A DNA stretch of 64,000 nucleotides. It comes from Prevotella sp. P3-122. Lineage in GTDB: Bacteria > Bacteroidota > Bacteroidia > Bacteroidales > Bacteroidaceae. How positions within the stretch are numbered: the first letter of the stretch is position 1; each line of letters opens with the position of its first letter. Position numbers and translations under genes: made by a program. This document shows, one piece after another, positions 44,562-53,491 of the stretch. The DNA lies in contig NZ_NPJH01000079.1 of assembly GCF_002251365.1 (NCBI RefSeq), forward strand, positions 124,001-188,000, given 5' to 3'. The notes beneath the pieces are model-generated. The model was not told the DNA's origin, searched no databases, and was given only the letters and a program-made list of their open reading frames with translations.

Positions 44562-44619
44562 CACTCCTCCTACCATCAGGGAATGTTATAACACATACTC
44601 TTATAGATTTAGAAAAAAA

Positions 44620-44663
44620 TGGGTCATATCACACGCTCTACTAAAGAGTGTTGATATGGCCCA
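44620..44663. terminator. Bidirectional terminator between convergent genes
   Basis: A long imperfect stem (TGGGTCATATCA paired with TGATATGGCCCA, plus AGAGTG and CGCTCT) lies between the plus-strand repeat gene and the minus-strand phosphatase gene. An AAAAAAA run sits on its left side, which is a T-run for the minus strand. Confidence 0.75.
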
Positions 44664-44706
44664 TTCACTGCTTACAAGCAGCATGTAAAAAGTTTCTTCT
44701 ACATTA

Positions 44707-45219
44707 TTATAACATTATTATTCTCACATCTGCATTCATCATTTTTGGAATCTCGTTCATAGGCTTGCCAAGATGCACGCTCTGAACAGCCTTATTGATG
44801 ATGCCATGGCCAACAGCCAGAACGGTCTTGCCAGGATATTCCTTCTTTATCCAGTTCAGGAAGCGGCGTGCCCGCTCCTTCATCTGTCCTGTTGTCTCAA
44901 TGTCGTCTGGCCACACCTTATCCTTCAAGTCAGGAATAAACAACCCCGTGAAGCTACCCCAGTCACGCTCACGCAGCAAAGGGGTTGTGACAACTGGCTT
45001 GCCATGAGGTTCGGCAATAATCTCACAAGTTTGCCAAGCCCTCCTAAGGTCGCTGGAGACAAACACATCAATATGCTCACCTTCCATCTTCTCCGCAAGT
45101 TCCCTTGCCTGTCGACATCCTTGCTCATTCAGTTTTCCAGGCGTTTGTCCCTGCAAAATCTGGTTGACGTTGTCTTCCGTTTCCCCGTGTCTTACCAAAT
45201 ACAATCTTGTTGTCTGCAT
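44707..45219 (-). CDS. Histidine phosphatase family protein
   Basis: The 170-residue protein carries the phosphoglycerate-mutase-like active site LVRHGETEDN (RHG at 10-12), VFVSSDLRRAWQTCEII, the Glu-bearing LLRERDWGSFTGL and VLAVGHGIINKA with the second His. It could be a phosphoglycerate mutase-like or alpha-ribazole phosphatase-like enzyme. The substrate is not clear, and no cobalamin genes are nearby. It is cytoplasmic and divergent from the DUF308 gene. Confidence 0.9.
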   Translation of the reverse strand: MQTTRLYLVRHGETEDNVNQILQGQTPGKLNEQGCRQARELAEKMEGEHIDVFVSSDLRRAWQTCEIIAEPHGKPVVTTPLLRERDWGSFTGLFIPDLKDKVWPDDIETTGQMKERARRFLNWIKKEYPGKTVLAVGHGIINKAVQSVHLGKPMNEIPKMMNADVRIIML

Positions 45220-45242
45220 GTTAATAATCTATATACACGATG

Positions 45243-45250
45243 CAAAAGTA
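45243..45250 (-). promoter_or_regulatory. -7 element for the histidine phosphatase gene
   Basis: The minus strand reads TACTTTTG 23 bases before the ATG at 45219. Confidence 0.55.
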
Positions 45251-45283
45251 CAAAAAATAATTGCTACGACAAGAATTTGTTTG

Positions 45284-45291
45284 TATTTTTG
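45284..45291 (+). promoter_or_regulatory. -7 element for the DUF308 gene
   Basis: TATTTTTG lies 24 bases before the ATG at 45316, with a TTG about 20 bases upstream. It supports that start over the longer open frame beginning near 44773. Confidence 0.6.
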
Positions 45292-45315
45292 CACTCACAC
45301 AAGATAGTTTTAATT

Positions 45316-45948
45316 ATGAATACATTGCAAGGATCATTTCTAAGAGCTGTATGCTCCATCATCGTGGGAGCATTGCTCGTAAAATACCGTGAGGAGACCG
45401 TCACATGGATAACAATAGCCATGGGTGTCCTGTTTTTCCTCTCAGGCTTAGTGTCGTGCCTTATCTATTTCGGTCAAAAGCGCCGTGCCGACGAGCCTGC
45501 AGTATACGACTCCAAAGGGCGTCAGCTGACAGGCATCAAGCCGTCGTTCCCGTTAGCAGGCATAGGCAGCATCATCCTGGGAATAGCGCTGGCCATGATG
45601 CCAGCCTCTTTCATCACAGGTCTGATGTATGTCTTTGCGGCAATACTCATAGTTGGTGCGCTGAACCAGTTCTTCACTCTGGCCACCGCGTGCAAGTACG
45701 CACGCATAGGACTATTGTGGTGGATAATGCCTTCGGCTGTTCTGCTTGTTGGCATAATAGCCGTCATCCGCCCATCAACAATAGCCAGTGCCCCACTCTT
45801 CGTCATCGGCTGGTGCATGATGCTCTACGGTGTCGTAGAATGTATCAATGCCATGAAAATCTATCGTGCCAGAAAGACTTTCATACGCTTGAGCGAGCAG
45901 GCGCAAGCTGAGGAGAAACTGGGGGCTGAGGACAACGGCGCAGCCTGA
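45316..45948 (+). CDS. HdeD/DUF308-family membrane protein
   Basis: This 210-residue reading (MNTLQGSFLRAVCSIIVGAL) replaces a longer frame that runs back through the divergent phosphatase gene. About six hydrophobic segments are seen, such as WITIAMGVLFFLSGLVSCLIY, SIILGIALAMMPASFITGLM and LFVIGWCMMLYGVVECINAM, the alternating pattern of DUF308/HdeD proteins. HdeD is linked to acid resistance in enterics; the role here is unknown. Confidence 0.85.
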   Translation: MNTLQGSFLRAVCSIIVGALLVKYREETVTWITIAMGVLFFLSGLVSCLIYFGQKRRADEPAVYDSKGRQLTGIKPSFPLAGIGSIILGIALAMMPASFITGLMYVFAAILIVGALNQFFTLATACKYARIGLLWWIMPSAVLLVGIIAVIRPSTIASAPLFVIGWCMMLYGVVECINAMKIYRARKTFIRLSEQAQAEEKLGAEDNGAA

Positions 45949-45966
45949 GCAAACAGCAAAAAAAAC

Positions 45967-46000
45967 GAAGATACCTTCATGAGCCAACGAAGGTATCTTC
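45967..46000. terminator. Terminator after the DUF308 gene
   Basis: An 11-bp perfect stem (GAAGATACCTT and complement) with a 12-base loop starts 18 bases after the stop codon. Confidence 0.8.
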
Positions 46001-46070
46001 ATAAAATGGCATGCCTATTCTCAAAAAAATGGCATGCCATTAACATGAAAGCAACATACTTCCACACTGG

Positions 46071-46118
46071 CTACGACTTGATATAGTCAAGTATCTGCTC
46101 GGCGTGGATTTTTGTCTT
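46071..46118 (-). pseudogene. 16-codon 3' remnant of a bcp gene
   Basis: The minus strand reads KTKIHAEQILDYIKS and stop, nearly the same as the end of the intact Bcp at 47128 (KTKIHAEQILDYINK and stop). The DNA match, 46084-46118 against 47141-47175, is 35 bp with about four mismatches. Nothing else of bcp is present on this side. The acyltransferase gene lies between the two copies. Confidence 0.85.
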
Positions 46119-46146
46119 AACAAAATCATATTATGTGTAATAGTTA

Positions 46147-47076
46147 CTACGAACACATCTTTTTCCACATCCAAACAAACAAAGTTGTTATCAATACATT
46201 TATAATAAAATACGTCAGGAAATGTATGCCCTGGCTAGGAATGGAGAGCATCACAAAAACATTGAAAAGATAGTAATAAAGGCTATTTTTCCCTATATAT
46301 TCCAGCCAAGATGCTTTAAAGTGCAAGGAGAGAACTCTAATACAGAAAAGCAACAAAATACAGAGTGCGAGGTTTCCTGCAATTACAATAGGAACTTTAG
46401 TAAACAAAAAAACATTGCCCAAGTAATATATGCAAAAAAATATAATGGATAAGATTAATGCAGGTATCATCATTTTCTGTATTCGTGCTTTTGAGGCACT
46501 TGAGACTATTGCACCAAGTGGAAATAACAAATTTGAACAATACCAATACAAAGGAATATGATTCAGATAGCAGATGGCAATGAAAACCACATGTAGAATT
46601 GTAATTATTCTAATTACTTGTACTGCATGAAGTTTGATTACAAAAAGCAATATAGTGACAATATAATCAGCAAGTATCACCTTGAAGAACCACATGTCAA
46701 TTCCGGATGGCATGGATAATCTGAAAATAGCAGTTATATCGTTTATAGTAATCTGGGTAACACTTGAAGGAACTAATTCACCAACTATGTATGCGATAAC
46801 AAATGCTGCAATGAATGGTGACAACAGCTTGAGAAGATGGCTTATCAAGTAGGAACTATTAACACGCTTTTTTTCTAAAGAGCGAAAGAGCCCGTAGCCC
46901 GACATAAAAAAGAAAACACTGCATCCCATACATCCATATTCTGGAATCATTAAAGCACGGCACCATGAAGAATCATAATCTGAGTATTCGTTGATTGAAT
47001 GAACGAATATTATCATCAACATTGCTATGCCACGAAGAAAGTATCCGGTATAATATGGAATTTCTATCCTATTCAT
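46147..47076 (-). CDS. Acyltransferase family 3 membrane protein
   Basis: I chose the ATG at 47076 (309 residues) rather than the TTG one codon earlier. About ten hydrophobic segments are seen. The N-terminus FLRGIAMLMIIFVHSINEY carries the Arg and His typical of Acyltransferase_3, and CSVFFFMSGYGLFRSLEKKR matches the family. Such proteins O-acetylate surface polysaccharides. The gene is AT-rich compared with its neighbours and is flanked by the bcp 3' end and its remnant, which suggests it was acquired. It could modify the exopolysaccharide. Confidence 0.88.
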   Translation of the reverse strand: MNRIEIPYYTGYFLRGIAMLMIIFVHSINEYSDYDSSWCRALMIPEYGCMGCSVFFFMSGYGLFRSLEKKRVNSSYLISHLLKLLSPFIAAFVIAYIVGELVPSSVTQITINDITAIFRLSMPSGIDMWFFKVILADYIVTILLFVIKLHAVQVIRIITILHVVFIAICYLNHIPLYWYCSNLLFPLGAIVSSASKARIQKMMIPALILSIIFFCIYYLGNVFLFTKVPIVIAGNLALCILLLFCIRVLSLHFKASWLEYIGKNSLYYYLFNVFVMLSIPSQGIHFLTYFIINVLITTLFVWMWKKMCS

Positions 47077-47127
47077 CAATTCAATAATATATTGTGTTTT
47101 TTGTATTTGTCCTGCGTAATATATTCA

Positions 47128-47589
47128 TTACTTATTTATGTAGTCAAGTATCTGCTCTGCATGAATCTTTGTCTTGATTTCCTTCGGAGTGAATATCTTC
47201 TCTACCACTCCCTGCCCGTTCACGAGATAGGTGGTACGCAATATGCCCATGAATTTCTTTCCGTACATTGACTTCTCGCCCCATGCGCCAACCTGCTGCA
47301 GCAGCGTTGTCTCGGTATCAGCGATGAGCGGGAAGGGCAGTTGCTGCTTGTCGATGAACTTCTGATGGCTTGCGGCAGAGTCCTTGCTAACTCCTATGAC
47401 CACGTAGCCAGCCTGCTGCAGCTCGTCGTAGTGGTCTCTAAGCGAGCACGCCTCAGCGGTACACCCCGACGTATTGTCCTTGGGGTAAGCATACAACACC
47501 AGCTTCTTTCCTGCAAATGAGGAAAGAGTAATCTCCTGACCATTTTGGTCGAGCCCGAGCACCTCGGGCAATTTGTCTCCTACATTCAT
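47128..47589 (-). CDS. bcp: Thiol peroxidase, Bcp/PrxQ type
   Basis: The 153-residue protein has the PrxQ motif YPKDNTSGCTAEACSLRD, with peroxidatic Cys43 and likely resolving Cys48, and the downstream phrase VVIGVSKDSAASHQKF. It reduces peroxides using thioredoxin; trxB is present at 59136. It starts 4 bases after udk. Its last 16 codons are duplicated at 46071-46118. Confidence 0.95.
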   Translation of the reverse strand: MNVGDKLPEVLGLDQNGQEITLSSFAGKKLVLYAYPKDNTSGCTAEACSLRDHYDELQQAGYVVIGVSKDSAASHQKFIDKQQLPFPLIADTETTLLQQVGAWGEKSMYGKKFMGILRTTYLVNGQGVVEKIFTPKEIKTKIHAEQILDYINK

Positions 47590-47593
47590 TATT

Positions 47594-48226
47594 CTATTCG
47601 TTACTCGGAATTATACCCTCTATATACTTACATAGGATGCCAACGCCCTTAGCATTCTCACCTCCCTGCGGAATGATGAGGTCAGCATATCGCTTAGTAG
47701 GCTCAATGAACTGCTCGTGCATGGGTTTCAGCACGGCGAGATAGCGGTCTACGACCATGCTCACGGTGCGTCCGCGGTCGATGGTGTCACGCTGTATGTT
47801 GCGTATGAGCCTCTCATCGGAATCGCAGTCTACGAAAATCTTCAGGTCCATCAGCTCACGCAGCTTCTTGTTGAGCAGAGTCATGATGCCCTCAATAATG
47901 ATGACCGGCTTCGGCTCCACATGTACAGTCTCCGGCAACCTGTTGCACTTTATATATGAATATGTAGGCTGCTCGATGGGCTTTCCTTCCCTAAGGTCGT
48001 TAATCTGCTTGTGCAGCAGTTTCCAGTCGAAGGCGTCAGGATGGTCAAAGTTTATGGCGTGCCTTTCCTCATCCGTCATTCCCGTAGTGTCGTTGTAATA
48101 GGAGTCAAGAGGAACGACAGCAACGAAATGAGGAGGAAGCGCCTCGACGATTTTCCTTACCACCGTGGTCTTTCCCGACCCGGTACCTCCCGCGATACCT
48201 ATGATGGTGATTTTGTTCTTATCCAT
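47594..48226 (-). CDS. udk: Uridine kinase
   Basis: The 210-residue protein has the P-loop GGTGSGKT (residues 14-21), VVPLDSYYNDTTGMTDEERH and NFDHPDAFDW, all typical of uridine/cytidine kinase. It phosphorylates uridine and cytidine in pyrimidine salvage. It lies in a minus-strand operon after a secreted EEP-family enzyme and a UDG-family gene, which fits reuse of nucleosides. Confidence 0.96.
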   Translation of the reverse strand: MDKNKITIIGIAGGTGSGKTTVVRKIVEALPPHFVAVVPLDSYYNDTTGMTDEERHAINFDHPDAFDWKLLHKQINDLREGKPIEQPTYSYIKCNRLPETVHVEPKPVIIIEGIMTLLNKKLRELMDLKIFVDCDSDERLIRNIQRDTIDRGRTVSMVVDRYLAVLKPMHEQFIEPTKRYADLIIPQGGENAKGVGILCKYIEGIIPSNE

Positions 48227-48247
48227 AGTGTTTCAGTTAGGTGGATT

Positions 48248-48844
48248 CTATAAATTATCTTTGTCTGATTTCAACAATATTGCAGAAAACATTTTCCCGT
48301 ACACCTCCGCTTTCGCCTCCACTTTCATGGGGTAAGCTCTTGAGCTGCTTGGCATACGGTAGAGCCTCAGCATACGGCTTCCGAAAACGAACTCTGTATA
48401 TCCTCCCACCTTTGGCTCGGGTATACCGAAGTGGCTGCAGAATACAGTTGTGGCAAGCTGGCCTGCCGTTGCTACCGCCCTGCATTGTGCGAGCTGGCTG
48501 AGCATAGCGTCAAAGTCAGTCTGCTCCACTATCATGAGGTCCTTGTCCGAGGCGGTATTCTTGGTCCTCACCACCCTTCTGGCCGTGTCATACAACGCCA
48601 CTCCCCTCTCGTTGAGGAAGTCGATGATGGCAGGCAGGTTGTAGGTCTTCTTCTCGCTGACGACAAAATGGTTCTTGTCATCAAAGAAACAGATGCCGAA
48701 GATGCGCCACATGTCGTTGGTGAAGTTGGGATAATAGAATTCCATACACCAGCGCTTCGGTGACGGGGGGAACGTTCCGAGCATAAGCAGACGGGCGTTG
48801 TCAGGCAGGAAGGGTGTGAAGGGATGCTCTTCTATGTTGCTCAT
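48248..48844 (-). CDS. Uracil-DNA glycosylase superfamily protein
   Basis: The 198-residue protein has LLMLGTFPPSPKRWCMEFYY, like motif A of the UDG/Mug superfamily, and a C-terminal LYRMPSSSRAYP like motif B. It may remove damaged bases from DNA. Its ATG overlaps the stop of the upstream EEP gene by 4 bases (ATGA), so the two are translationally coupled. The exact UDG class was not assigned. Confidence 0.82.
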   Translation of the reverse strand: MSNIEEHPFTPFLPDNARLLMLGTFPPSPKRWCMEFYYPNFTNDMWRIFGICFFDDKNHFVVSEKKTYNLPAIIDFLNERGVALYDTARRVVRTKNTASDKDLMIVEQTDFDAMLSQLAQCRAVATAGQLATTVFCSHFGIPEPKVGGYTEFVFGSRMLRLYRMPSSSRAYPMKVEAKAEVYGKMFSAILLKSDKDNL

Positions 48845-49887
48845 TTCTGTTCCTTTACAAGATACACGCAGACGGGCAGGTGGTCAGAGAAGCCGTCGAG
48901 CCATACGCCACCCGCTGTCGTTCGCTTCGGTGTTCCCTTGTATTTTCCCTCCGTCTGGAAGAGGTAAGGCATCCGCTGTATCTGGTTCTTGAAGAATGTC
49001 AGCTTAGTGTAGTCTTTCTTTCCCTTGAGGTCGAGGAGGTTTGGCGTCATCACAATCTGGTCGAAGAGGTTGTACGAGCCATTATACACCAAAGTACCCG
49101 TACCCTGTTTCGCCAAGAGGTTATACCACGGGTTGTACATGTCGCCATCCTTAACCTTCGCTATCTCTGGCTTTGCCGACAGGTCGCTGACCATGCTCTT
49201 GTTGTTCGGGTCATCGTTCATGTCACCCATGACGAATATCTTCCTCTCTGGATTTTCGGCCAGCAACTTGTCCTTGATGACCCTTACCTGCCTTGCAGCC
49301 GACTCTCTGTAGAACGAACCGCTGAAACGGCTTGGCCAGTGGCATACTATGATGACAACCGGCTCGTCGGCTATCTTGCCCTCCACGGTAAGAAATCCTC
49401 TTGTCTTGAACGCGCTGTCCTTCTCCAGTTCCTGTACATACTGGTACAAGGTGTCGCGCTCATACTTGAACAGGCTGGGATTGTAGAGCAGTGCGCAGTC
49501 CACACCACGCTTGTCCGGTCCCTCAATGTGTGCGAACTTGAAGTTGCGCGCCTTCAGCTCGGGCTGGTTGACGAGGTCGGTGAGAGCCTTGGCATTCTCT
49601 ACCTCGCTTACTCCTATGACAGCGCACCCCACTCCGGGCAGCACGTCAGTGCCCATATCGGACAACGCACGGGCCATATTGTGCAACTTGTGCGAATACC
49701 TTATACCATCCCACCGGTAAGAGCCTGTTGGCAGGAACTCATAATCGTTCTTGCCCTCGTCATGGCATGTGTCGAAGAGGTTCTCAAGATTGTAGAACCC
49801 TACAGCATACACGGAATACTTCTTTTGCGCCTCAGCAAAGAAAGTCATCAGCAGCATGGCCGCTGTCAGCATTAGTACTTTTTTCAT
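48841..49887 (-). CDS. Secreted endonuclease/exonuclease/phosphatase (EEP) family protein
   Basis: The 348-residue product has a signal peptide (MKKVLMLTAAMLLMTFFAEAQ). EEP catalytic motifs appear in order: YNLENLFD, IGVSEVEN (metal-binding Glu), DKRGVDCALLY, VCHWPSR (His), MGDMNDDPN (Asp/Asn) and FSDHLPV (Asp-His). Secreted EEP proteins of this type act as extracellular nucleases or phosphodiesterases. The gene is divergent from a TonB-dependent receptor gene 150 bases away. The substrate is inferred. Confidence 0.9.
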   Translation of the reverse strand: MKKVLMLTAAMLLMTFFAEAQKKYSVYAVGFYNLENLFDTCHDEGKNDYEFLPTGSYRWDGIRYSHKLHNMARALSDMGTDVLPGVGCAVIGVSEVENAKALTDLVNQPELKARNFKFAHIEGPDKRGVDCALLYNPSLFKYERDTLYQYVQELEKDSAFKTRGFLTVEGKIADEPVVIIVCHWPSRFSGSFYRESAARQVRVIKDKLLAENPERKIFVMGDMNDDPNNKSMVSDLSAKPEIAKVKDGDMYNPWYNLLAKQGTGTLVYNGSYNLFDQIVMTPNLLDLKGKKDYTKLTFFKNQIQRMPYLFQTEGKYKGTPKRTTAGGVWLDGFSDHLPVCVYLVKEQK

Positions 49888-49990
49888 TCTTTATTTGTTT
49901 TACGCTGCAAATATCGGAATTAAATTTGAATAATGAGCAAGATTAACAAAAAAATAATATAAAAAGCTTTTCATTATCAAAATATTTTCG

Positions 49991-49998
49991 TTACTTTG
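49991..49998 (+). promoter_or_regulatory. Candidate -7 element for the TonB receptor operon
   Basis: TTACTTTG matches TAnnTTTG except at the second base, 39 bases before the ATG at 50038. A weaker GATATTTG for the divergent EEP gene lies at 49908-49915 on the minus strand. Confidence 0.4.
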
Positions 49999-50037
49999 CA
50001 CCAAACATATAATACTACCAATTCCAATTTATAATTT

Positions 50038-52545
50038 ATGAAAGAAAAGCTAACATTGGCTGTGATTGCTCTCAGCTACATCCCTTTGGCCTCTGCCCAA
50101 ACCGACTCTATCGGCTCAGTGGGGGCTACCATGAGCGAGCAGGCTTTCACATTCACGGAGGCACAATTGGGAGAAGAGGACAACTTCGCACAGAACGTGA
50201 CGATTATCAACTCCAACTCCAATATCTACGCCTCCGAGGTCGGTTACCTGTTCTCGCCCGTGAGGTTCAGGTACCGCGCGTTCAATCAGAAGTACAACGA
50301 TGTCTACATCAACAGTGTGCCGATGAATGACATGGAGACCGGACAGTTCCGCTATTCTCTTGTCGGCGGACTCAACCAGCAGACACGTAACCTTGATTCG
50401 GCAATGCCATTCGAGGCCAACTCGTTCTCTATGTCCAACATGGGCGGAAGCAACAACTACGACTTCCGGCCTGCCAACATGGCTATCGGCCATAGGGTGA
50501 CACTCAGTGGAGCTAACCGCAACTACACCCTCAGAGGCATGTACACGTACAACAGCGGACTCAACTCAAAAGGATGGGCAGTGAGCGCAAACGTCACCTA
50601 CCGCTGGGCAAGCGAGGGATATGTGGAAGGCACATTCTACAATGCCCTGTCCTACTACCTTGGCGTACAAAAGCTCTTCGGCGACAACAACAACCACTCA
50701 CTGACATTCGCTACATGGGGCAACCCTACGGAGAGAGCATCGCAGGGTGCGTCAACAGACGAGATGTACTGGATAGCAAACGACACACAGTACAACCCAT
50801 ACTGGGGCTACCAGAACGGAAAGAAGCGCAACTCACGCATAGTCAACGACTTCGCACCTACAGCCGTGCTGACTTGGGACTGGAACATCGATGACGACAT
50901 GAAGCTCACTACATCACTCGGCGGCAAGTACGGATGGTACAGCTCTACAAAGCTCAACTACAACAACTCCGACAACCCACATCCGGACTACTGGAAAATG
51001 CTTCCCTCAAGCTTCTACGACGTATGGGGCGAGAACGAGCAGTTCATGACCGACCAGAGCCTGGCAGACTGGCAGACAGCCTACGACTATCTGACAGCGA
51101 GCAAGGCCAACAGGCAGATCAACTGGGACCGTCTGTACCACTCCAACCAGATGGCATCGCAGCAGGGCGCAGACGCCATGTACTATGTACAGAAGCGCCA
51201 CAGCGACCAGAGCATGCTCACCCTGTCGTCGGTACTCAACGCACACCTTGACGAGCAGAGCAAATGGAACGTTGGAGTGGTGCTGGCAACAAGCAACACC
51301 AAGCACTACCAGACAATGGACGACCTGCTCGGAGCTACAACGTTCCACAACATCAATACATACGCCATAGGCACATACGCACCAGGTTCTGACGAGGTGC
51401 AGTACGACCTGAACAACCGCGATGCCCTTGTCGGAGAGGGTGACAAGTTTGGCTACGACTACAACGTCAATGTCAACAAGGCATTCGCCTGGACAAGCTA
51501 CAGCCGCAACCTTGGACAAGTAAACGTCCTCGTTGCAGGCAGGATTGGCGGCACGTCAATGGAGCGCGACGGCAAGATGCGCAACGGTCTGTTCCCCAAC
51601 AACTCCTTCGGCAAGAGCGGCAAGGCACGCTTCGGCGAGGGTGGCGGCAAGGCAGCCCTTACCTATTCACCGGGCAGAGGCCACACTATATCCATTGGTG
51701 CGGGCTACCAGTGGAACGCTCCTACGGCATCGGTGGCTTTCCAGGCTGCCGAAATGAACAACGACTTCGTCAACAACCTGAAGAACGAGCGCGTGTTCAG
51801 CAGCGAGTTCGGGTATCAGTACCAAGGGTCATGGCTCCACGCAAATGTCAACGCATACTACAGCCGTCTTGACGACGTTACGGAATGGACATGCTTCTAT
51901 TTCGATGACATCAACTCGTTCTCGTATGTCTCTACAACAGACAACGCCAAGGAGTATTACGGCGTGGAGGCAGGTCTTGACTTCAAGGTGACATCTTTCC
52001 TTAATCTGAAGTTCATCGGAACCATCAGCGAGGCAAAATATGTCAACGATGCTACTGTGAGATACCTCAATTCTACACAGGGAACTTACAACGATGACAT
52101 ACTGCGCTGTACAGGCATGCGCGAGAGCGGCACACCTCTTACAGCCCTCAGCGGAGCTATCAGCTACCATCAGGGCGGATGGTTCATCGACCTCAACGGC
52201 AACTACTATGACCGCATATACCTCAGCTACTCTCCTTACTACAGAATGGACGGACCGTTGAGCAAGCTCAACGAGGAGCCTTCTCCACAGGATAAGGGCA
52301 ACGGAGGCTTCATGCTCGACGGAAGCATCGGCAAGAGCATCCGACTGAAGAAAGGACAGCTGAGCATCAACTTCATGGTGACGAACATTCTGAACAACAC
52401 ACGCATCTGCACAGGCGGTTACGAACAGAGCCGCTCGGACTTCACATCGTCTGGCAACGCCCGCTCATACAGGTTCTCCAAGAACCCGAAGAAGTACTAT
52501 GCTTACGGTACCAACGGAATGATTAACCTATCATACAGATTCTAA
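50038..52545 (+). CDS. TonB-dependent receptor-like outer-membrane protein
   Basis: The 835-residue protein has a signal peptide (to about residue 20), a plug-like region (about 40-150, NIYASEVGYLFSPVRFRYRA and NDVYINSVPMNDME) and a long beta-barrel with many aromatic girdle residues, ending GTNGMINLSYRF. It lacks the SusC-type regulatory domain and is not paired with SusD. It heads an operon with a DUF5689 and a choice-of-anchor J lipoprotein, opposite a secreted nuclease-like gene. An uptake role is likely; import of nucleic-acid fragments is inferred. Confidence 0.88.
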   Translation: MKEKLTLAVIALSYIPLASAQTDSIGSVGATMSEQAFTFTEAQLGEEDNFAQNVTIINSNSNIYASEVGYLFSPVRFRYRAFNQKYNDVYINSVPMNDMETGQFRYSLVGGLNQQTRNLDSAMPFEANSFSMSNMGGSNNYDFRPANMAIGHRVTLSGANRNYTLRGMYTYNSGLNSKGWAVSANVTYRWASEGYVEGTFYNALSYYLGVQKLFGDNNNHSLTFATWGNPTERASQGASTDEMYWIANDTQYNPYWGYQNGKKRNSRIVNDFAPTAVLTWDWNIDDDMKLTTSLGGKYGWYSSTKLNYNNSDNPHPDYWKMLPSSFYDVWGENEQFMTDQSLADWQTAYDYLTASKANRQINWDRLYHSNQMASQQGADAMYYVQKRHSDQSMLTLSSVLNAHLDEQSKWNVGVVLATSNTKHYQTMDDLLGATTFHNINTYAIGTYAPGSDEVQYDLNNRDALVGEGDKFGYDYNVNVNKAFAWTSYSRNLGQVNVLVAGRIGGTSMERDGKMRNGLFPNNSFGKSGKARFGEGGGKAALTYSPGRGHTISIGAGYQWNAPTASVAFQAAEMNNDFVNNLKNERVFSSEFGYQYQGSWLHANVNAYYSRLDDVTEWTCFYFDDINSFSYVSTTDNAKEYYGVEAGLDFKVTSFLNLKFIGTISEAKYVNDATVRYLNSTQGTYNDDILRCTGMRESGTPLTALSGAISYHQGGWFIDLNGNYYDRIYLSYSPYYRMDGPLSKLNEEPSPQDKGNGGFMLDGSIGKSIRLKKGQLSINFMVTNILNNTRICTGGYEQSRSDFTSSGNARSYRFSKNPKKYYAYGTNGMINLSYRF

Positions 52546-52559
52546 ATCACTCTACGGCA

Positions 52560-53408
52560 ATGAAAAATATCAAATATATACTGGTGGCTTTCGCCTGCTG
52601 CCTGTTCACGGGCTGCATGGACGAGGACTGGGACACTCCCGACACCACCGATGCCTTCGGCAACAAGAATATCGTCGAGACCAACGTCGTTACTATCAAA
52701 AGCCTGAAAGACAAGTACACCAGCGTCATCAACGCCTCGTCAAACTCATACCAGGAGATTACTGACGACATACAGATAAAGGGACGCGTTGTCGGCAACG
52801 ACATACAGGGCAACATCTACAACGAGATTGCTCTCGACGACGGCACAAGCTCCATACTCATCTGCATCTCGCAGGGTGGCCTGTTCGCCTACCTGCCAGT
52901 GGGTCAGGAGATAATCGTTGACCTTAAGGGACTTTACATAGGCGGCTATGGTAAGCAGGCCGAGATAGGCACTCCATACACCAACGCACGCGGCAGCAGC
53001 TACGTTAGCCGTATGAGCAGAATCGTATGGAACCAGCACTTCAGGCTCCTTGGCACCGCAGACCCATCTTTGGTAAGCCCCGAGATTTTCGACGCCAGCA
53101 AGGTGAAGGACGCTACTTATCTCATAGAGAACAGCGGCAAACTGATGACTCTCAAGAATGTACAGTTCAAAAATGGTGACGGCATCACGACATACGCTCC
53201 CGAAGAGCTCAAGGATGCCGCAAACTGCGTAAGCCGAGAGATAACAGGCTTCTCGTCAAGCAACCTCGTGGTACGCACCAGCACATACGCTGACTTTGCC
53301 GCCAAGCCATTGCCTACAGGCAAATGCAACATCACAGGCATCTTCACCAGATACAACAACATCTGGCAGATACTCATACGAGAGGAAAGCGACGTGGAGG
53401 AGCTGTAA
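52560..53408 (+). CDS. DUF5689 (OB-like) lipoprotein
   Basis: The 282-residue protein has a lipobox (FTGC, Cys about 19). The body reads DIQIKGRVVGNDIQGNIYNE, IALDDGTSSILICI and VGQEIIVDLKGLYIGGYG, the order of strands seen in OB-fold nucleic-acid-binding domains and in DUF5689. A second beta domain follows with LMTLKNVQFKNGDG and ITGIFTRYNNIWQILIRE. It starts 14 bases after the receptor gene. Nucleic-acid binding is an inference from the fold-like pattern. Confidence 0.85.
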   Translation: MKNIKYILVAFACCLFTGCMDEDWDTPDTTDAFGNKNIVETNVVTIKSLKDKYTSVINASSNSYQEITDDIQIKGRVVGNDIQGNIYNEIALDDGTSSILICISQGGLFAYLPVGQEIIVDLKGLYIGGYGKQAEIGTPYTNARGSSYVSRMSRIVWNQHFRLLGTADPSLVSPEIFDASKVKDATYLIENSGKLMTLKNVQFKNGDGITTYAPEELKDAANCVSREITGFSSSNLVVRTSTYADFAAKPLPTGKCNITGIFTRYNNIWQILIREESDVEEL

Positions 53409-53443
53409 CACCTTATTATATATATAAGCGAATACTATAACGA

Positions 53444-53479
53444 TAACGAAAACAATAACGAAAACAATAACGAAAACAA
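53444..53479 (+). repeat. Three 12-bp direct repeats in a 5' leader
   Basis: TAACGAAAACAA is repeated three times without gaps, 12 bases before the ATG of the choice-of-anchor J gene. Changes in copy number could shift the distance between the upstream gene and the ribosome binding site. Confidence 0.75.
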
Positions 53480-53491
53480 AACAAAACAAAT

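Noticed and set aside
46003..46042. Two copies of AAAATGGCATGCC after the DUF308 terminator
   Set aside because: They are short, with no link to a known element; they may be a minor duplication.
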